Below are positions 12,516-24,300 of a stretch of DNA of 64,000 nucleotides, piece by piece. Numbering within the stretch: the stretch's first letter is position 1; each line of letters begins with the position of its first letter. This DNA is from Jacaranda mimosifolia (taxonomy: Eukaryota; Streptophyta; Magnoliopsida; Lamiales; Bignoniaceae). The notes under the pieces were generated by a model. That model made no database searches and was not told the origin of the DNA. It was given only the letters and a program-made list of their open reading frames with translations. The stretch covers positions 4,387,501 through 4,451,500 of the forward strand of contig CM032124.1 of assembly GCA_018894105.1 (NCBI GenBank), in the 5' to 3' direction. Made by a program: the position numbers and the translations under genes.

Positions 12516-15500
12516 TGTAACACCCCTAGAAATCGTATAATTGGTAAAATTTATTTATTATTAATTTTTCTGAATTTTATTAATTGAATTAATTATTTGA
12601 AAGTTTTGTGGGTTAAAATACGAATAGAAAGGATTTAATTTCATCTTTATTTAAACTTTTGAGGGCTAATGTAGAATTTTTGTAAGTTACATGGGTCAAC
12701 GAGGAGGACTAACAAGCTAGAGGGACAAATTGAACATAGATAAAACCCATTGGACATATTTGAAGACTGGTTATAAGTCTTAAGGTCAATCTACAATTTT
12801 TGAAAAAATGGCATTTACACATATCAAATTTTTATTTCCTCCCCATTTTCCTTCTCCCTCTTCACCACGCCAACCCATCTCTCTCTCTCCCTCTCCCCCC
12901 CCCCCCCCAATGACCTCTTCCGGCAACCACAAATTTCACAAACCATCCAACCAAACTCTTCCTCACCTTACTAGGAACCTAATGGTGTAACATGTAGCGA
13001 AATTCGATTGGCGAGGCGATGAAAAAATTCGGCCAAAGTTGAGCCGTGGTGGTGGTGATGAGTCTCTTAGCTCCAGCAACTAAATCGTGGATGTGAGTAC
13101 TGGGTTTTGTAGCTCAGCTCAAGGAGCACACTAGTATCTTTAGCGTTTAGAATGGACCATCGACGGTGATGGAATTGAGCAAATATCGAGATGGTGGAGG
13201 TCACGCTGGAACTTTTAGGTAAAAACTGAAGGTCAATTCAATGGCATTTGGAGAAATTGAGTTGGGGGTTTGATTCCTCTTGCTGAGAGGCATCAATTGG
13301 TAGTGGTGGTGACAATCTCCGACTGCAGCAAACGACGGTGGCGGCAGCGGTAGCGGCTGCAGCTGTGGCGAACGGCGGCAGCGGCTACGAAAGGGCAGTT
13401 TCCTTGTATCGTCGCGAGGAACACATGCGCAGAAGCTGATCATGGAAATTTTGCTTTGATAACAAGGATATGGGTAATTGACCGGAATTAGGTTAATTTG
13501 TATTACATTTATATGTATACATGTACCAATCTTTATAACACCTTATATAACCGGAAAGAATATGTAAATGGATTGGAGAAGAAAGACATACATGTTACTT
13601 GAGCCTAGTGAACCAAGATTTGTATTATTTTATTTGAACCATCGATAGTTAAGTTAATTAGGTAATGAAAACTCTAACTTTTATGTAACTGTGGCCTAAG
13701 TGACAAACTTGGATTATTAAGGATAATTAGGCTATTGTAATCGATATTGGGTAACGTTATAAGGTTAATTATGTAACCTAAGGATCTGATTAAATTTCCT
13801 TTTACCAGTATAAATATGAAACCAAAAAATATTTTCATAATAACAACAAAATTAGCACATTCCGTAATGATAATACTAAAATAAACCCTAAACTATCATA
13901 TTGGCTGAGTAATTATTGATTTTAAACTATTAACCGTATAACTATAATTATAGAGTCGAATGAGGATTTTGACAGTGAACCTACTCTTTAGTTAGGTGAC
14001 GAGGAATTAGTCCTTGCAGATCCGTAGGTTTTGATTTGCATCACTGAGGTTATTGAGGTGAGGGCCCATTGCTTTAGCACTCATATTGGTTGAACCTGTC
14101 TGTTATTCATTTCGAAAACCTTGTAAGGGTCTACTGCTTTGGTACTTGTACTGATTATTGCAATCTGTTACTTGTTGAATCCTGTGAGGTTCTATCAAAA
14201 TGATACTTGTCTTGATTTATCATTATCTGTTAATTGCTGAACCCTATGAGGTTCTATTGATTTAGTAATTGTTTGAGCACCCTGTGAGGGTTTTATCTGT
14301 CTTTTCTTGAAACTGATTGTCTCTCGTTCGATTAAATTTTGTGAACTATTTGAACTCATGAATTGTATCCTTTATTGAATCGTGCACCCTTGTGTAGGCT
14401 TATTTCCTTAAATCATTTTTGATAACAAACTAATTGTCCCATTCTAGCACCATGAACTTTCAATGTTTCATTTGTTATCATCCAGATTGAATTCGTACTA
14501 TATACTATTGTTTGGTCGTATTGGCTTCCATGATTGATTCTGTAGATCATTGTTCGCCTTGTTGGCATATTTGAAATTATTTTGCATGTTTATTGTTTTA
14601 CCTTGCCAGCAAAAGATTATTGAACGTATTGAAAGATAATTGTACAGAAGAATTGATGGGCCGAATGCCTGGCCATGCTGTCATGCATGAACTACTATTA
14701 TTGTCAAGCTATCATGCTTGAGCCACTGTTATTACTGAACTATCATGCTCAAGCCATCGTTATTACTGAAATGTTATGATTGAAATGTTGTATAGTTACA
14801 GAGGCATAAGGGTATTTTGATATACATACTATGCTTGCTTTACTTGAAATGCATATGTTGTATAAGTTTTCCATTCTTGATTGTAATATGCTCAAGGAGC
14901 AATAAGGCTTGAGAGAATTCCAAGTCTATATTGGGCTGTTGTCCCTGGCTGAACAAGCCAACAGAAAATCCTTTCGAATTGTGATCAGTTGAGACGTCCT
15001 AAACCTCATGAACAAAATCGATCGAGTCGATCAAGTTGTTGAGCCGTCCTTTACAGCTCCCAACCTAGCATTTGCTAGTAGCTCGAAACCCGTTATTTTC
15101 TTTAGTCTGGCATATCAGTGTTTTCTTGTATTACAATGTCAATGAATGCTTTGTTGAATTACTGATTCTTCGACAGTTCTATGTATTGCTATACCTTATC
15201 CTTCATTGAGTCCTTATAACTCACCCTCGTGTATCATTTTATTTCCTTCCTAGACAGGTATGAAACAGGGGACGATGACTGATGGTAGGTCTGATCGGAA
15301 TAATTTGTATTAGTGATTGGGTGAACATATGTATACATATATATGAATTCACTGTTGGTTAAATGTGGTTTTAGAGATCTTGTAATATGTCAGGATGAAC
15401 TTAAGACTTACGGCATGTATGAATTGTGTTACTTGTGATGACATTTTGGTTATGAATATTGTTGGATATTAACATGAATTGTAGCACTGTGATATTATTG

Positions 15501-15654
15501 CATTAAGTTTGAATCATGTTATGAGTTTATGATCGTTGTGGTTATTGGAAAATTATGAGAAATTTTATGGGCCTATCTGATATAATGTTTGCATGCTACA
15601 GGATTAAACTAAGTGGCAACCCGACTTGTGGGCTATCTCGAGTGGGTTGCTACA
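12516..15654 (+). repeat. 3' LTR of the Gypsy element
   Basis: About 3,139 bp, starting TGTAACACCCC and ending GGGTTGCTACA, collinear with the 5' LTR. It differs by scattered substitutions and a few indels, including a longer segment around 14930-15110. It contains a 14-base poly-C run (about 12895-12908) and a GGCGGCAGCGG-type GC-rich patch near 13330-13390, part of which is missing from the other LTR. Confidence 0.88.
12895..12908. repeat. Poly-C run in the 3' LTR
   Basis: Fourteen consecutive C after a CT-rich stretch; absent from the 5' LTR copy. Confidence 0.85.
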
Positions 15655-15659
15655 CAAAC
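15655..15659. repeat. Target site duplication CAAAC (right)
   Basis: Matches 5381-5385 exactly and directly follows the terminal CA. Confidence 0.85.
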
Positions 15660-17937
15660 AAACATAATAAGTATTTGCTCAAACTAATTTATGGATTGTC
15701 CCTTCTTAATTAGTTCGTGTATAAAATCTTGGTTTGTTGAAATGTGAAAGAAAGACGTCAGAAGATCCCCACAATATTAGGGCACTAATCTAATCTTTAT
15801 TCTTATGCTAGCCAAAAAGGTTCGTTGGCTTCAATAAAAGCTCTTAATTAATTTGCTTTTACTTAATTTCCATTTTCAGTTTCACCATTTTCAAAGTTAA
15901 AAGAATTAATTATAGTTCTAAAAATAAAAATGAGCTCACAGTCGGACATTTTCTCTAAAAATTATAACTAACATAAATATAGGCGTGAAAATATATATGG
16001 TTTATCATTTTTAGGTCTAGGAGATCTATCTATCTATCTATCTATATCTATATATATATATATATATATCTATACTCTATACTACCTATAAAAGTAAGAA
16101 TGGGTATAGTTGTTTCTTCCTTTTTATGTGAAGACAAAAATGCCCTATCTAATGAAAGTATTACATTTAATATATATATATATAGATTAGTTGTAAATTA
16201 TAATTAAATTATTATGATCATTAGTAAATTATTGAATATAATTTACGTATATAAACCACATTTATTATGTCTTTTGACTTATCAAATGTATATACATCAA
16301 ATATATATACATTTTATTTATTACATGCATGCATTACTAATGGTTTTTTTTTAAAATTTTAAAATAAACTAAACTCAAAAAAGATTTATTAAATTAATGC
16401 TATAGTATTCCATTTAATATGTTAACATTAGACGTAAATTATAATTAAATTATTAAATTAAATTTATTTATATAATTTATTAGTAATGTTCTCTGTTTCA
16501 ATATGCTATTGATGTGAAATACTTTTTTGGGGCCATTTATTTGTTATAATTACATGTGGCAAATTCCATTTACTTGAAGAATGTGAATGACATAATCCTT
16601 TTCATGGCTTAGCTTCTTCGTATCCATAACTAGTTTGTTGTATTTATAATTAAATTATTAAATGAAATTTATGTATATAAACCACATTTATGTCTTTTGA
16701 CTTATCAAATTCCAAAACGTCTTATTTCGGTGCTTATGTTTTTCGGCCTTGTGGAGTTGTTCCAGCTTGAATCTGTCCTGTTTGAGTAGCTGCTCAAGCT
16801 GATTAAACAATGAGTAGGGGACAAATGATCTTAGAAAATTAATCATAGCTGTGGGTTTATCCTGTATAGCCTCTTTACTTCTCTATGTTAATTACACTTA
16901 ATGTCTATCTAATATGATATATTAAATTTTAATTTTTGATGGTGAACCTTTTGCTTCACTACTCTTGCTATCAATGCAGATTTTGGGTTAAGGACGAGGG
17001 AAGAAAAAGCCAAGCCGGTGCAAAGCTCCTCCAGGAGCATATCTTTTTCCAATGTATTAAATTGATCTCATCAAAATAATAATTACATTAAACTTAATTA
17101 ATTAAGTATTTTCAACTTAACAAATGTATCATATTTATTTCATGTATTTTCATAGAAAATAACAATTAGATTAAAATCAATTAATTCAAGTTACCTTAAA
17201 TTAATGGTTCCTAGGATTATAGAGGGATTGTTTTCAAGTTACAACACCCCCTTCCCCACAAAACTCTTCCGGTTTGGAAAAATAAAAAGAGAAAACGAAG
17301 AAGAAGAAAAATTCTAAAATTATAGTGGTGAAATTTATTGTATTTTTCTCTTGCATACAAGCTACAACTGAAGGGATCAAAAAAGAATTTACCGACAGAG
17401 ATGTGCAGGAAGGTTTGGACATCACAACAAAACACAAGGTATAACTTCCTCAGCAACATATATGAATGTATTCATGAATACCTTGCTTTGCCAAATCAAC
17501 TTCTTCTTCTGGTTCCTACATATTGCGCTATGTTTCATTGAAAGGCATAAATGCAAAAGAAGTGGAAATCAATAAAATTTTGAGTGGGCATGGGCGGATG
17601 GGGAATGGTAGGAACGGATAGAATATTACTAAAAGCTTTAGGATGACTTCGTTCCTTTCTTGTCAAAAATTTTATCTATGCCCTCTTTATAATGCTATGC
17701 ATCTTTAGTTGTTTATATGGTCACCACCAATTTTTGATACATTATATCTACTTTTACCGTTACGATGGTTGAGATTATATGTGATCATATCTAAATAAAG
17801 TCATAAAAGATAGGATGCACTCTGACCAACTGTGCTTTGATAAAATTTTGGGAATACATTTTCAACCATCAGCTGCTTGAAAAAGTTGTGGTAAATTTGT
17901 AGCTTTCACAAAACTTATCTTCTTAGTCAGCGAGAAT
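15660..17937. other. AT-rich intergenic DNA with microsatellites
   Basis: No recognisable gene. A block around 16190-16285 (ATAATTAAATTATT ... ACCACATTTAT ... GTCTTTTGACTTATC) recurs at about 16640-16705, a small direct repeat. Around 16975-17050, after a TGCAG that could be a splice acceptor, lies a short less AT-rich patch that I cannot match to a protein. Confidence 0.55.
16024..16069. repeat. (TCTA)n / (TA)n compound microsatellite
   Basis: Tandem TCTA units followed by a TA run, read directly. Confidence 0.9.
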
Positions 17938-18415
17938 TGAATACTAATACTTTGTAATATTATATTATATTATATTATATTAAGCAAACTAATTATTGAA
18001 CTTTTTATATTTTTGTGAAGTTCAATTAAAATTTAAAATGTTGATACTATCAATGAGGTAACACCTTTTCTATACTATTAATAAAGTATATTATTGACGA
18101 TAATAGAAAATAAATTAAATATTAAAAATCCCTTAAAACATGACCCAAGTGAAATTGTTCAACAATTTCAACTACTATTAATTCTTATACTTTAAAAGAC
18201 GCATGTAAGCCATATCTTTTAAAAATATTTAGCTTTTCAAAATATATTTTATTTTAATAATCTTCATTTCCCAAATTTTCATCGTTTTGTTTTGTTCGGC
18301 AAGAAGGTCTTAAAATGGTAATGCATCAACAAACTTTTGAGTTGTATTCAACTTCAAGTATAATTTATTCAATACTAAATATTTTGATATATATTTGAAA
18401 TATTATCATATAATA
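17938..18415. repeat. Dispersed direct repeat, copy 1
   Basis: Collinear with 28261-28875. Shared strings include GACAATAGAAAATAAATTAAA (one base different here), CAACTACTATTAATT, TAATGCATCAACAAACTTTTGAG and TATATTTGAAATATTATCATA. The right copy runs straight into the Helitron, so this may be an orphan Helitron 5' fragment or an unrelated duplicated block. Confidence 0.65.
17957..17982. repeat. (TATAT)n microsatellite
   Basis: Five tandem TATAT pentamers. Confidence 0.85.
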
Positions 18416-18617
18416 AAAAATCATATTGATTTGTATAAATATCAAAAATGACCATACATTGTGCTTAGACTCTCAAGTGAAGAGCAAAAATATCATTATT
18501 GGGTACTATGAATCCAAATAATTATTAAATTTTTAATAATTGATGGAATGAAAATTTGTTATGCATTATACTTAGCACCACTAGAGTTGTTTTCCAATGA
18601 AAAACAAATTATGTGTT

Positions 18618-19248
18618 TGAAAGAGAATATGAACCCAAAAGGGTAAATGACTCAAAAGAGTCAAGTAGTAAAATAAGAAGTAAACTGGAAGTTCTAGATA
18701 TAATTGAAGTTCCAGAAAGCAGAAAGATAGAAATAAGAAACACAATGGTTATAGTGGCTTGACGAGCTTAGTCTACTACCTAAGCTAAAGGATTTAAGAT
18801 TTTGAACCTGCGAACATTATTAGAACAGATAGAACAAATACAATGAGGAGCGCTAACACGCCAAAACCTCACAAAGCTGTAGCAAATCACTCAAGACTAT
18901 TCTAGGATTTGGGAAAGCTTAAGTATGTATCAAGGTACAATCCTTTTCAGCTCCTGTCTCTCTTTGTTCTGCTCACTATCTATAATGATGCACTAGTATA
19001 TAAAAGGAAATCTTCAATCAAACCAGGAATAGTGCAACAAACTTCAATCAGTCCAGAAATAGTGCAACGTAACATGCTAATATTACTTTGATTCATGAAA
19101 GAAAGGTTCCATGCTTGATGCGTTAATTGGTTGTCACCCAGCTCCAACTGCAATTTTGAGAAAATCTTTGCAACTACCATAATTATTCCAATTTGCTTTC
19201 TTACAAGAGGGACATAATCAAAACAGGTTTTTTGAGGAAATCCTAACA
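18618..19248 (-). repeat. 3' LTR of the Sirevirus-type element
   Basis: 631 bp. The + strand starts TGAAAGAGAATATG and ends CCTAACA, giving TG...CA ends. It aligns along its length with 26006-26612; an extra ~20-bp segment at about 19021-19046 (a repeated 'caatca..ccagaaatagtgca' motif) accounts for most of the length difference. Confidence 0.88.
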
Positions 19249-19262
19249 ATCTCCCCCTTTTT
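19249..19262 (-). other. Polypurine tract next to the 3' LTR
   Basis: On the minus strand AAAAAGGGGGAGAT directly precedes the LTR's TG. Two further purine blocks (minus-strand AGGGGGAGAAC) lie 30-120 bp inside, at about 19283-19293 and 19361-19371. Confidence 0.8.
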
Positions 19263-19499
19263 GATGATGTCCTTTGTGTTGTTCTCCCCCTATCTTAAGA
19301 GAATTATTGCATAAAGAAAATATGCTATAATCACAAGGCACTTTAGAATTAAGATAAATAGTTCTCCCCCTACTAACAAGCAAAGGTTAGAGCAAAGAAA
19401 ATTATGCAACATGTGATAGGGTGGCTAGTTTTTCCATTCATATGTAAAACAAAACATAACAACATAAATTGTAAAAAAAAAAAAAAATGACAGTAGCAA

Positions 19500-20948
19500 T
19501 CAAAAGAAAGCATATAAGTTTGATGCTAACAAGCTCAAAGCAAAACAACAAAACATAACAAAATGAATCATCAAAATGGGCCAGAGCAACAAAGCAGAGC
19601 AATATTTTTCAACATTTTTCCCCCCCTCAATATCAAAAAGGTCAACGACTGCGAGAGCATTTGCGGAGAGAATAGTGAAGATCCTTAACCTTATCATGAA
19701 GATCAGATATTTTAGTCTTGCAACAGCAGAAGTCATCCTCAATAGAGGTAGCCAGAGTGGTGATTTTGTGATTAAGCCATTCAACAGAAGAGGCAATGGC
19801 TTGAACATAGGCCAAAAGACTAGGTGCTGGAAATCCAAGGGTTTAAGTTTTCTTTTGGAGCTAATACCTTCGGAAGTACTGGAGCTAACTGCTTGGTCAG
19901 AGTCATCAGAAATATAAAGGGGTTTCTTTCTAGGAATACGACGAGAGGTACATCGAGGAACAATGGGAATGGTTCCAAAGATGGAAGTACCTTTGAACCA
20001 CACCCCATCTTCACCAATTTGAATTTTCATATTCTTAAGGCTGGGTAAATCAACCATTTTTCTTTCACTAGGTTCTTCAGCCCAGGGGAATGGAAAAAAG
20101 ACATTTTCAGGACGCAGAAGATGCAGAAGATAACTGAGAAGCATGCAGTAAGGTGAGTTCTTTGAAGAGCGACGTAGGGCATAAATCATGTTATGTAAGA
20201 TAATGTACCCAACATTTACAGTTTGACCAGTGGCAGCCATATAGAGAAGAAAAACAGACAAACGGTTCATGTTGGTTGAATGACCCCCACTAGTAGAAGA
20301 GGTAGATAAAATGGTAAGCATGATTAAGTGGTGAAAGAAGAAATAGTCTACGGGGAGTAGTTTTAGTGCAATACCAGCCCCTAATTTTGGTGTTTTACCA
20401 TCCCAAAAGAGTCGTTTGCACAATTGAGATCAAAACATTCAAGATGATACCATTCTCCATATGCAAAAAATTTAGCACTATTATTCGGGAGCCATAGGTA
20501 TCGATTAATTTTCTCAATAGTAAGGCAAATAGGGCTGCCAAGAACATTTGATTGAATGGACATGTCAGTAGGATCAGTACCTTCAATCACCACCATGTTA
20601 GCATAGAACAGGCGAACTAGTAAGGGGAGTGCAGTTTCATCAATTTGCATCATAAACTTCCAGCCCATTTGATCAACCCAATGGTGGATAGGAGACTAAG
20701 GAATATCATATAAATCAATGGATCTCCCTCGATTCAGTTTTCGAGTCATGAGTTGGTTGAAAAGAAACTGTAAGTGTAAGGTGTTGGAAATTTGATGGAG
20801 ACAGGCACAGACTTGAAATCTCAGTTGTTGAAGGAGGAGTTAGTCAAGGTAGTAGGTGTGTGTAGAGGAGATTGTAAAATAGAGGAGGAGGTAGGAATCA
20901 ACGAAGAATGAGGAGTTCGCATGGAGGATGAGCGATGAGGAGTTGGTG

Positions 20949-20985
<37 letters not shown>

Positions 20986-21130
20986 GGGAGTGGTGACTGG
21001 ATTCATCGATGTCAGACACATAGTTGACCAATTCTTGAGATGCCAATTTGAGATTGTCATTCATGGTGAATGTCGGTGAAAGAAATATAGATGGTGTAAG
21101 GAAGATGAGGGGTTTGAGAGATGAACACAA
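19500..21130 (-). pseudogene. Envelope-like / plant transposon-like ORF of the Sirevirus
   Basis: Downstream of pol on the minus strand. It starts around 21130 with MNDNLKLASQEL and a low-complexity (LS)n stretch encoded by a GA repeat. A segment with MGWKFMMQIDETALPLLVRLFYANM follows at 20668, then a 307-codon frame (20423-19500) with basic and serine-rich parts (RRIPRKKPLYISDDSDQ) and a hydrophobic C-terminus. The central W-x-F ... LVR-x-F-Y-A-N pattern fits the domain often annotated 'putative plant transposon protein' in Sirevirus third ORFs. Its function is unknown; 'envelope-like' is the conventional name. Frameshifts separate the parts, so it is broken. The C-terminal third recurs at 26890-27275. 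Confidence 0.6.
20951..20982. repeat. (GA)n microsatellite inside the env-like ORF
   Basis: About sixteen GA units; read on the minus strand they encode alternating Leu-Ser. Confidence 0.9.
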
Positions 21131-21399
21131 AGAGCTTTCCTTTTGATTTCGTGGAGAAGAATGAGGGTTTTTTGTGGATTTGCATGCAGAACATAAGTAG
21201 TTTAGTTTTCCCTCCCAAAAATAAATTTAAAAGGAAAAGAATCAAATTTGACAATATAATAAAAAAGGAAATAAATAATGCGTATGATGGAGAAGATACA
21301 CATACTAAACATAATGCTCATGATTTTCATACCAAAAATTTATAAGGAAGATGAAAAAGGTGTGATGCCTAGATTATTTTGAGAAAATAGAAACGATCT

Positions 21400-24300
21400 T
21401 CAGAGAGTAGTTTGGTGAAAATATCAACCAATTGATTTTTGGTTTCAATGAAATTTATGCACATGTCTCTCTTTTGAACGTGACATTTGATAAAATGGTG
21501 TCTTATCTCAATATGCTTTGTGTATGAGTGATAAACTGGATTTTCACTAATGCAAATAGCACCAGTGTTGTCACATAGAATAAGAATGCAAGGAAATTGT
21601 AAATCATAATCACTTAGAGTTTATTTCATCCATAATACCTGGGAGCAGCAATTACCTAGTGCCATGTATTCTGCTTCAGTTGTTGACATAGTTACCATGC
21701 TTTTCTTTTTAGTGCACCAACTTACTAAACATGAACCTAGTAGTTGGCAAGTTCCAGTGGTGCTCTTTCGATCAATTTTGCACCCTACATATTCAGCGTC
21801 AGAATACCCAACTAAATTAAAAGTTTTAGATCGATGGTACCATATTCCATGGTTGATAGTGCCTTTAAGGTAGCGAAGAATTCTTTTAACAGCCTTGAGA
21901 TGTGATTATTTTGGTTGTCCTTGAAAACAGGCACATAAGCTGGTAGCAAACTGTATATCTGGGCGTCTGGAAGTTAGATACATCAAGCTTCCAATCATCT
22001 CTTCATATGTTGTTCATCCACACTTTTTCCTTTCAGATCAAGTTTTAATTTTGCAGATGCCTCCATGGGAACACTTAATTTTTTACATCCTTCTATTTTG
22101 AAATTCTGCAACTACTTCTTGGTATATTTTTCTAGTGATATGAAAATTTTATTTGTGGTTTGTTTAGTTTGCAGACCGAGGAAGAAGTTTAACTCACACA
22201 TGAGACTTATTTCAAATTCCGTTGTCATGCATGATGCAAAACCATTACATAGGTCCTTATGAGTACCACCAAAGATTATGTCATCTACATACACTTGAAC
22301 AAGTAGTAAATGACCATTTGAGGATTTTGTAAATAGTGTGGTATCTGCTTTACCAGTGCAAAAACCTTTTGAAATAAGAAAAGAGCTCAAACGATCATAC
22401 CATGAGCTTAGAGCTTGCTTCAAACCATAAAGTGCTTTAGATAATTTAAAATTGTGGTTTGAAAATTTTGAATTTTTGAAATTGGGAGATTGCTCTACAA
22501 AGACCTCTTCTTTGAGGTGACTATTCAAAAATGTACTTTTGACATCCATTTGATAAAGAGTGAAGTTTTGTGTGAAGCATAAGCAAGCATCATGTGAATA
22601 GATTCAAGTCGTGCCACAGGTGCACAGGTTTCATCAAAATCAATTCCCTCTTATTAGGAGTATCCTTTTGCAACGAGTCTAGCTTCATTTTTAACAACTT
22701 TACCATGTTTGTCTAATTTACTATGAAAATCCATTTAATCCCAATGACAGGGTAGTTATTGGGACGAGAAACTAAGTACCAAACCTGGTTTTTCTCAAAC
22801 TAACTTAGCTCATCTCACATTGCTTTCACCCATGATTCGTCGTTCATCTCACAAAATTAGAGGATTATAATTCATTTGTGTTGTTCTTGGACCTTCTTGT
22901 GATTTCTGCTGCTGGATTTCCAATAATATTGTTGGCTAGATGGCTTGAGGCATGCTTGAATTTATTGGTTTTGTCTCTTGTTTTATTGGCAAAAGTTCCA
23001 CTTGAGGTTGAAACTATCTCAGTGAGAGTTTGTTGAATTTTTTCCTCTCCTTCTTTTTCTTTCTGAAGAGCTTCTATTACTTGATCAAATCCTACAGTTT
23101 CTATGCTCAAGGGGTTCACGGTCAGAAGAGGGTTAGTTTCATCAAAAACCACATGCATGGATTCTTGTATTTTTCTTTTTCTTTTGTTGAAAACTCTATA
23201 AGCTTTACTATATGTTGAGTAACCAACAAATATTCCCTCATCTAATTTTGGATCAAATTTGGCAAGGTGATCTCTATCTTTTAAGATGTGACACTTACAC
23301 TTGAATGCACAAAAATAAGAGATGTTAGGTATCTTACCCTTCCAGAGTTCGTAAGGGGTCTTCTTCATGAATGGTCTTAGGAAGACTCTATTGATGACAT
23401 AGCAAGCTATGTTGACCGCTTCAGCCCAAAGATGTTTGGGAAGATCATACTCATTTAAATTGTGCGAGCTATTTCCTATAAAACTCTATTTTTTCTTTCA
23501 ACTACCCTATTTTGTTGGGGTGTTCTAGGAGCAAAAAAGTTATGAGCATATCCAACATCATTACAGAAAGTAGCAAAGTTATAATCATCAAATTCCATGC
23601 TATGATCACTCTTGATGGTTTTAATTAAAAGGCCTTTTTCATTTTGGATGTTCTTTGAAAGAGTAATGAAATAATTCAGAGCTTCATTTTTATGTGAAAG
23701 AAATCTTACCCATGTGTATTGAAAAAAATCATCTATAATGACAAAAACATATTTGTTTCCACCAAAAGATTGAGTTTTCATGGGTCCAAACAAATCAAGA
23801 TGTAGAAGTTCCAGTGGTTTTGAGGATCAATATCATTTATTGGTTGAAAATATGTTCTCACTTGTTTGCCTTTCATGCATGCATCACATATTTTGGTTTT
23901 TTAAAATTTAATTTTGGGATGCCTTTCATTAAATCCTTTTTAACCAAATAATTCAAGAGTTTCATGTTAGCATGACCAATACGTCTATGCCAAGTCCAAC
24001 AAGATTCATCAGTAGCAACTAGACATTCAACATTTTGTTTGGAAATATCATCTAGGTTGATGCAGTATATATTTCTTTCTCTAATTGCAGTGAAAATGGT
24101 TTCATCGTGCATGGTTACCACATAATTAGAGGGTTTGAAGTGTAACTGGTATCCATTATCATATAATTGGCTTATGGTGAGAAGGTTGTGCTTTTGCCCA
24201 TCAACCAGCCATACATTTTCGATGGAAGTTCCATCTTTATTTCCTGTTGTCCCTTTACCATTGATTTTTCCTTTTGTGTTTTCTGCAAACAGTACATTCC

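Larger units (their letters stand above)
5386..15654 (+). mobile_element. Ty3-gypsy-type LTR retrotransposon with ~3 kb LTRs
   Basis: A complete pair of ends is visible. The LTRs start TGTAACACCC and the right one ends GCTACA. The 5-bp target duplication CAAAC lies at 5381-5385 and 15655-15659. Inside come a tRNA-Met-like primer binding site (8421-8432), a ~1.5 kb leader, a decayed gag (9966-11330), about 1.2 kb of untranslatable sequence and a purine-rich tract before the 3' LTR. The internal region is only about 4.1 kb. I find no reverse transcriptase, RNase H or integrase motif, so this looks like a non-autonomous gag-only (TR-GAG-like) derivative or one that lost pol by deletion. The LTR pair differs by many substitutions and a ~100-bp length difference, so the insertion is not recent. 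Confidence 0.88.

Noticed and set aside
16024..16069. CRISPR-like regular repeat
   Set aside because: Simple tandem microsatellite; no spacers; a plant genome.
19500..20423. A 307-codon frame as an independent host gene
   Set aside because: It lies between pol and the 3' LTR of a Sirevirus, recurs in part in the neighbouring truncated copy, and fits the lineage's third ORF.
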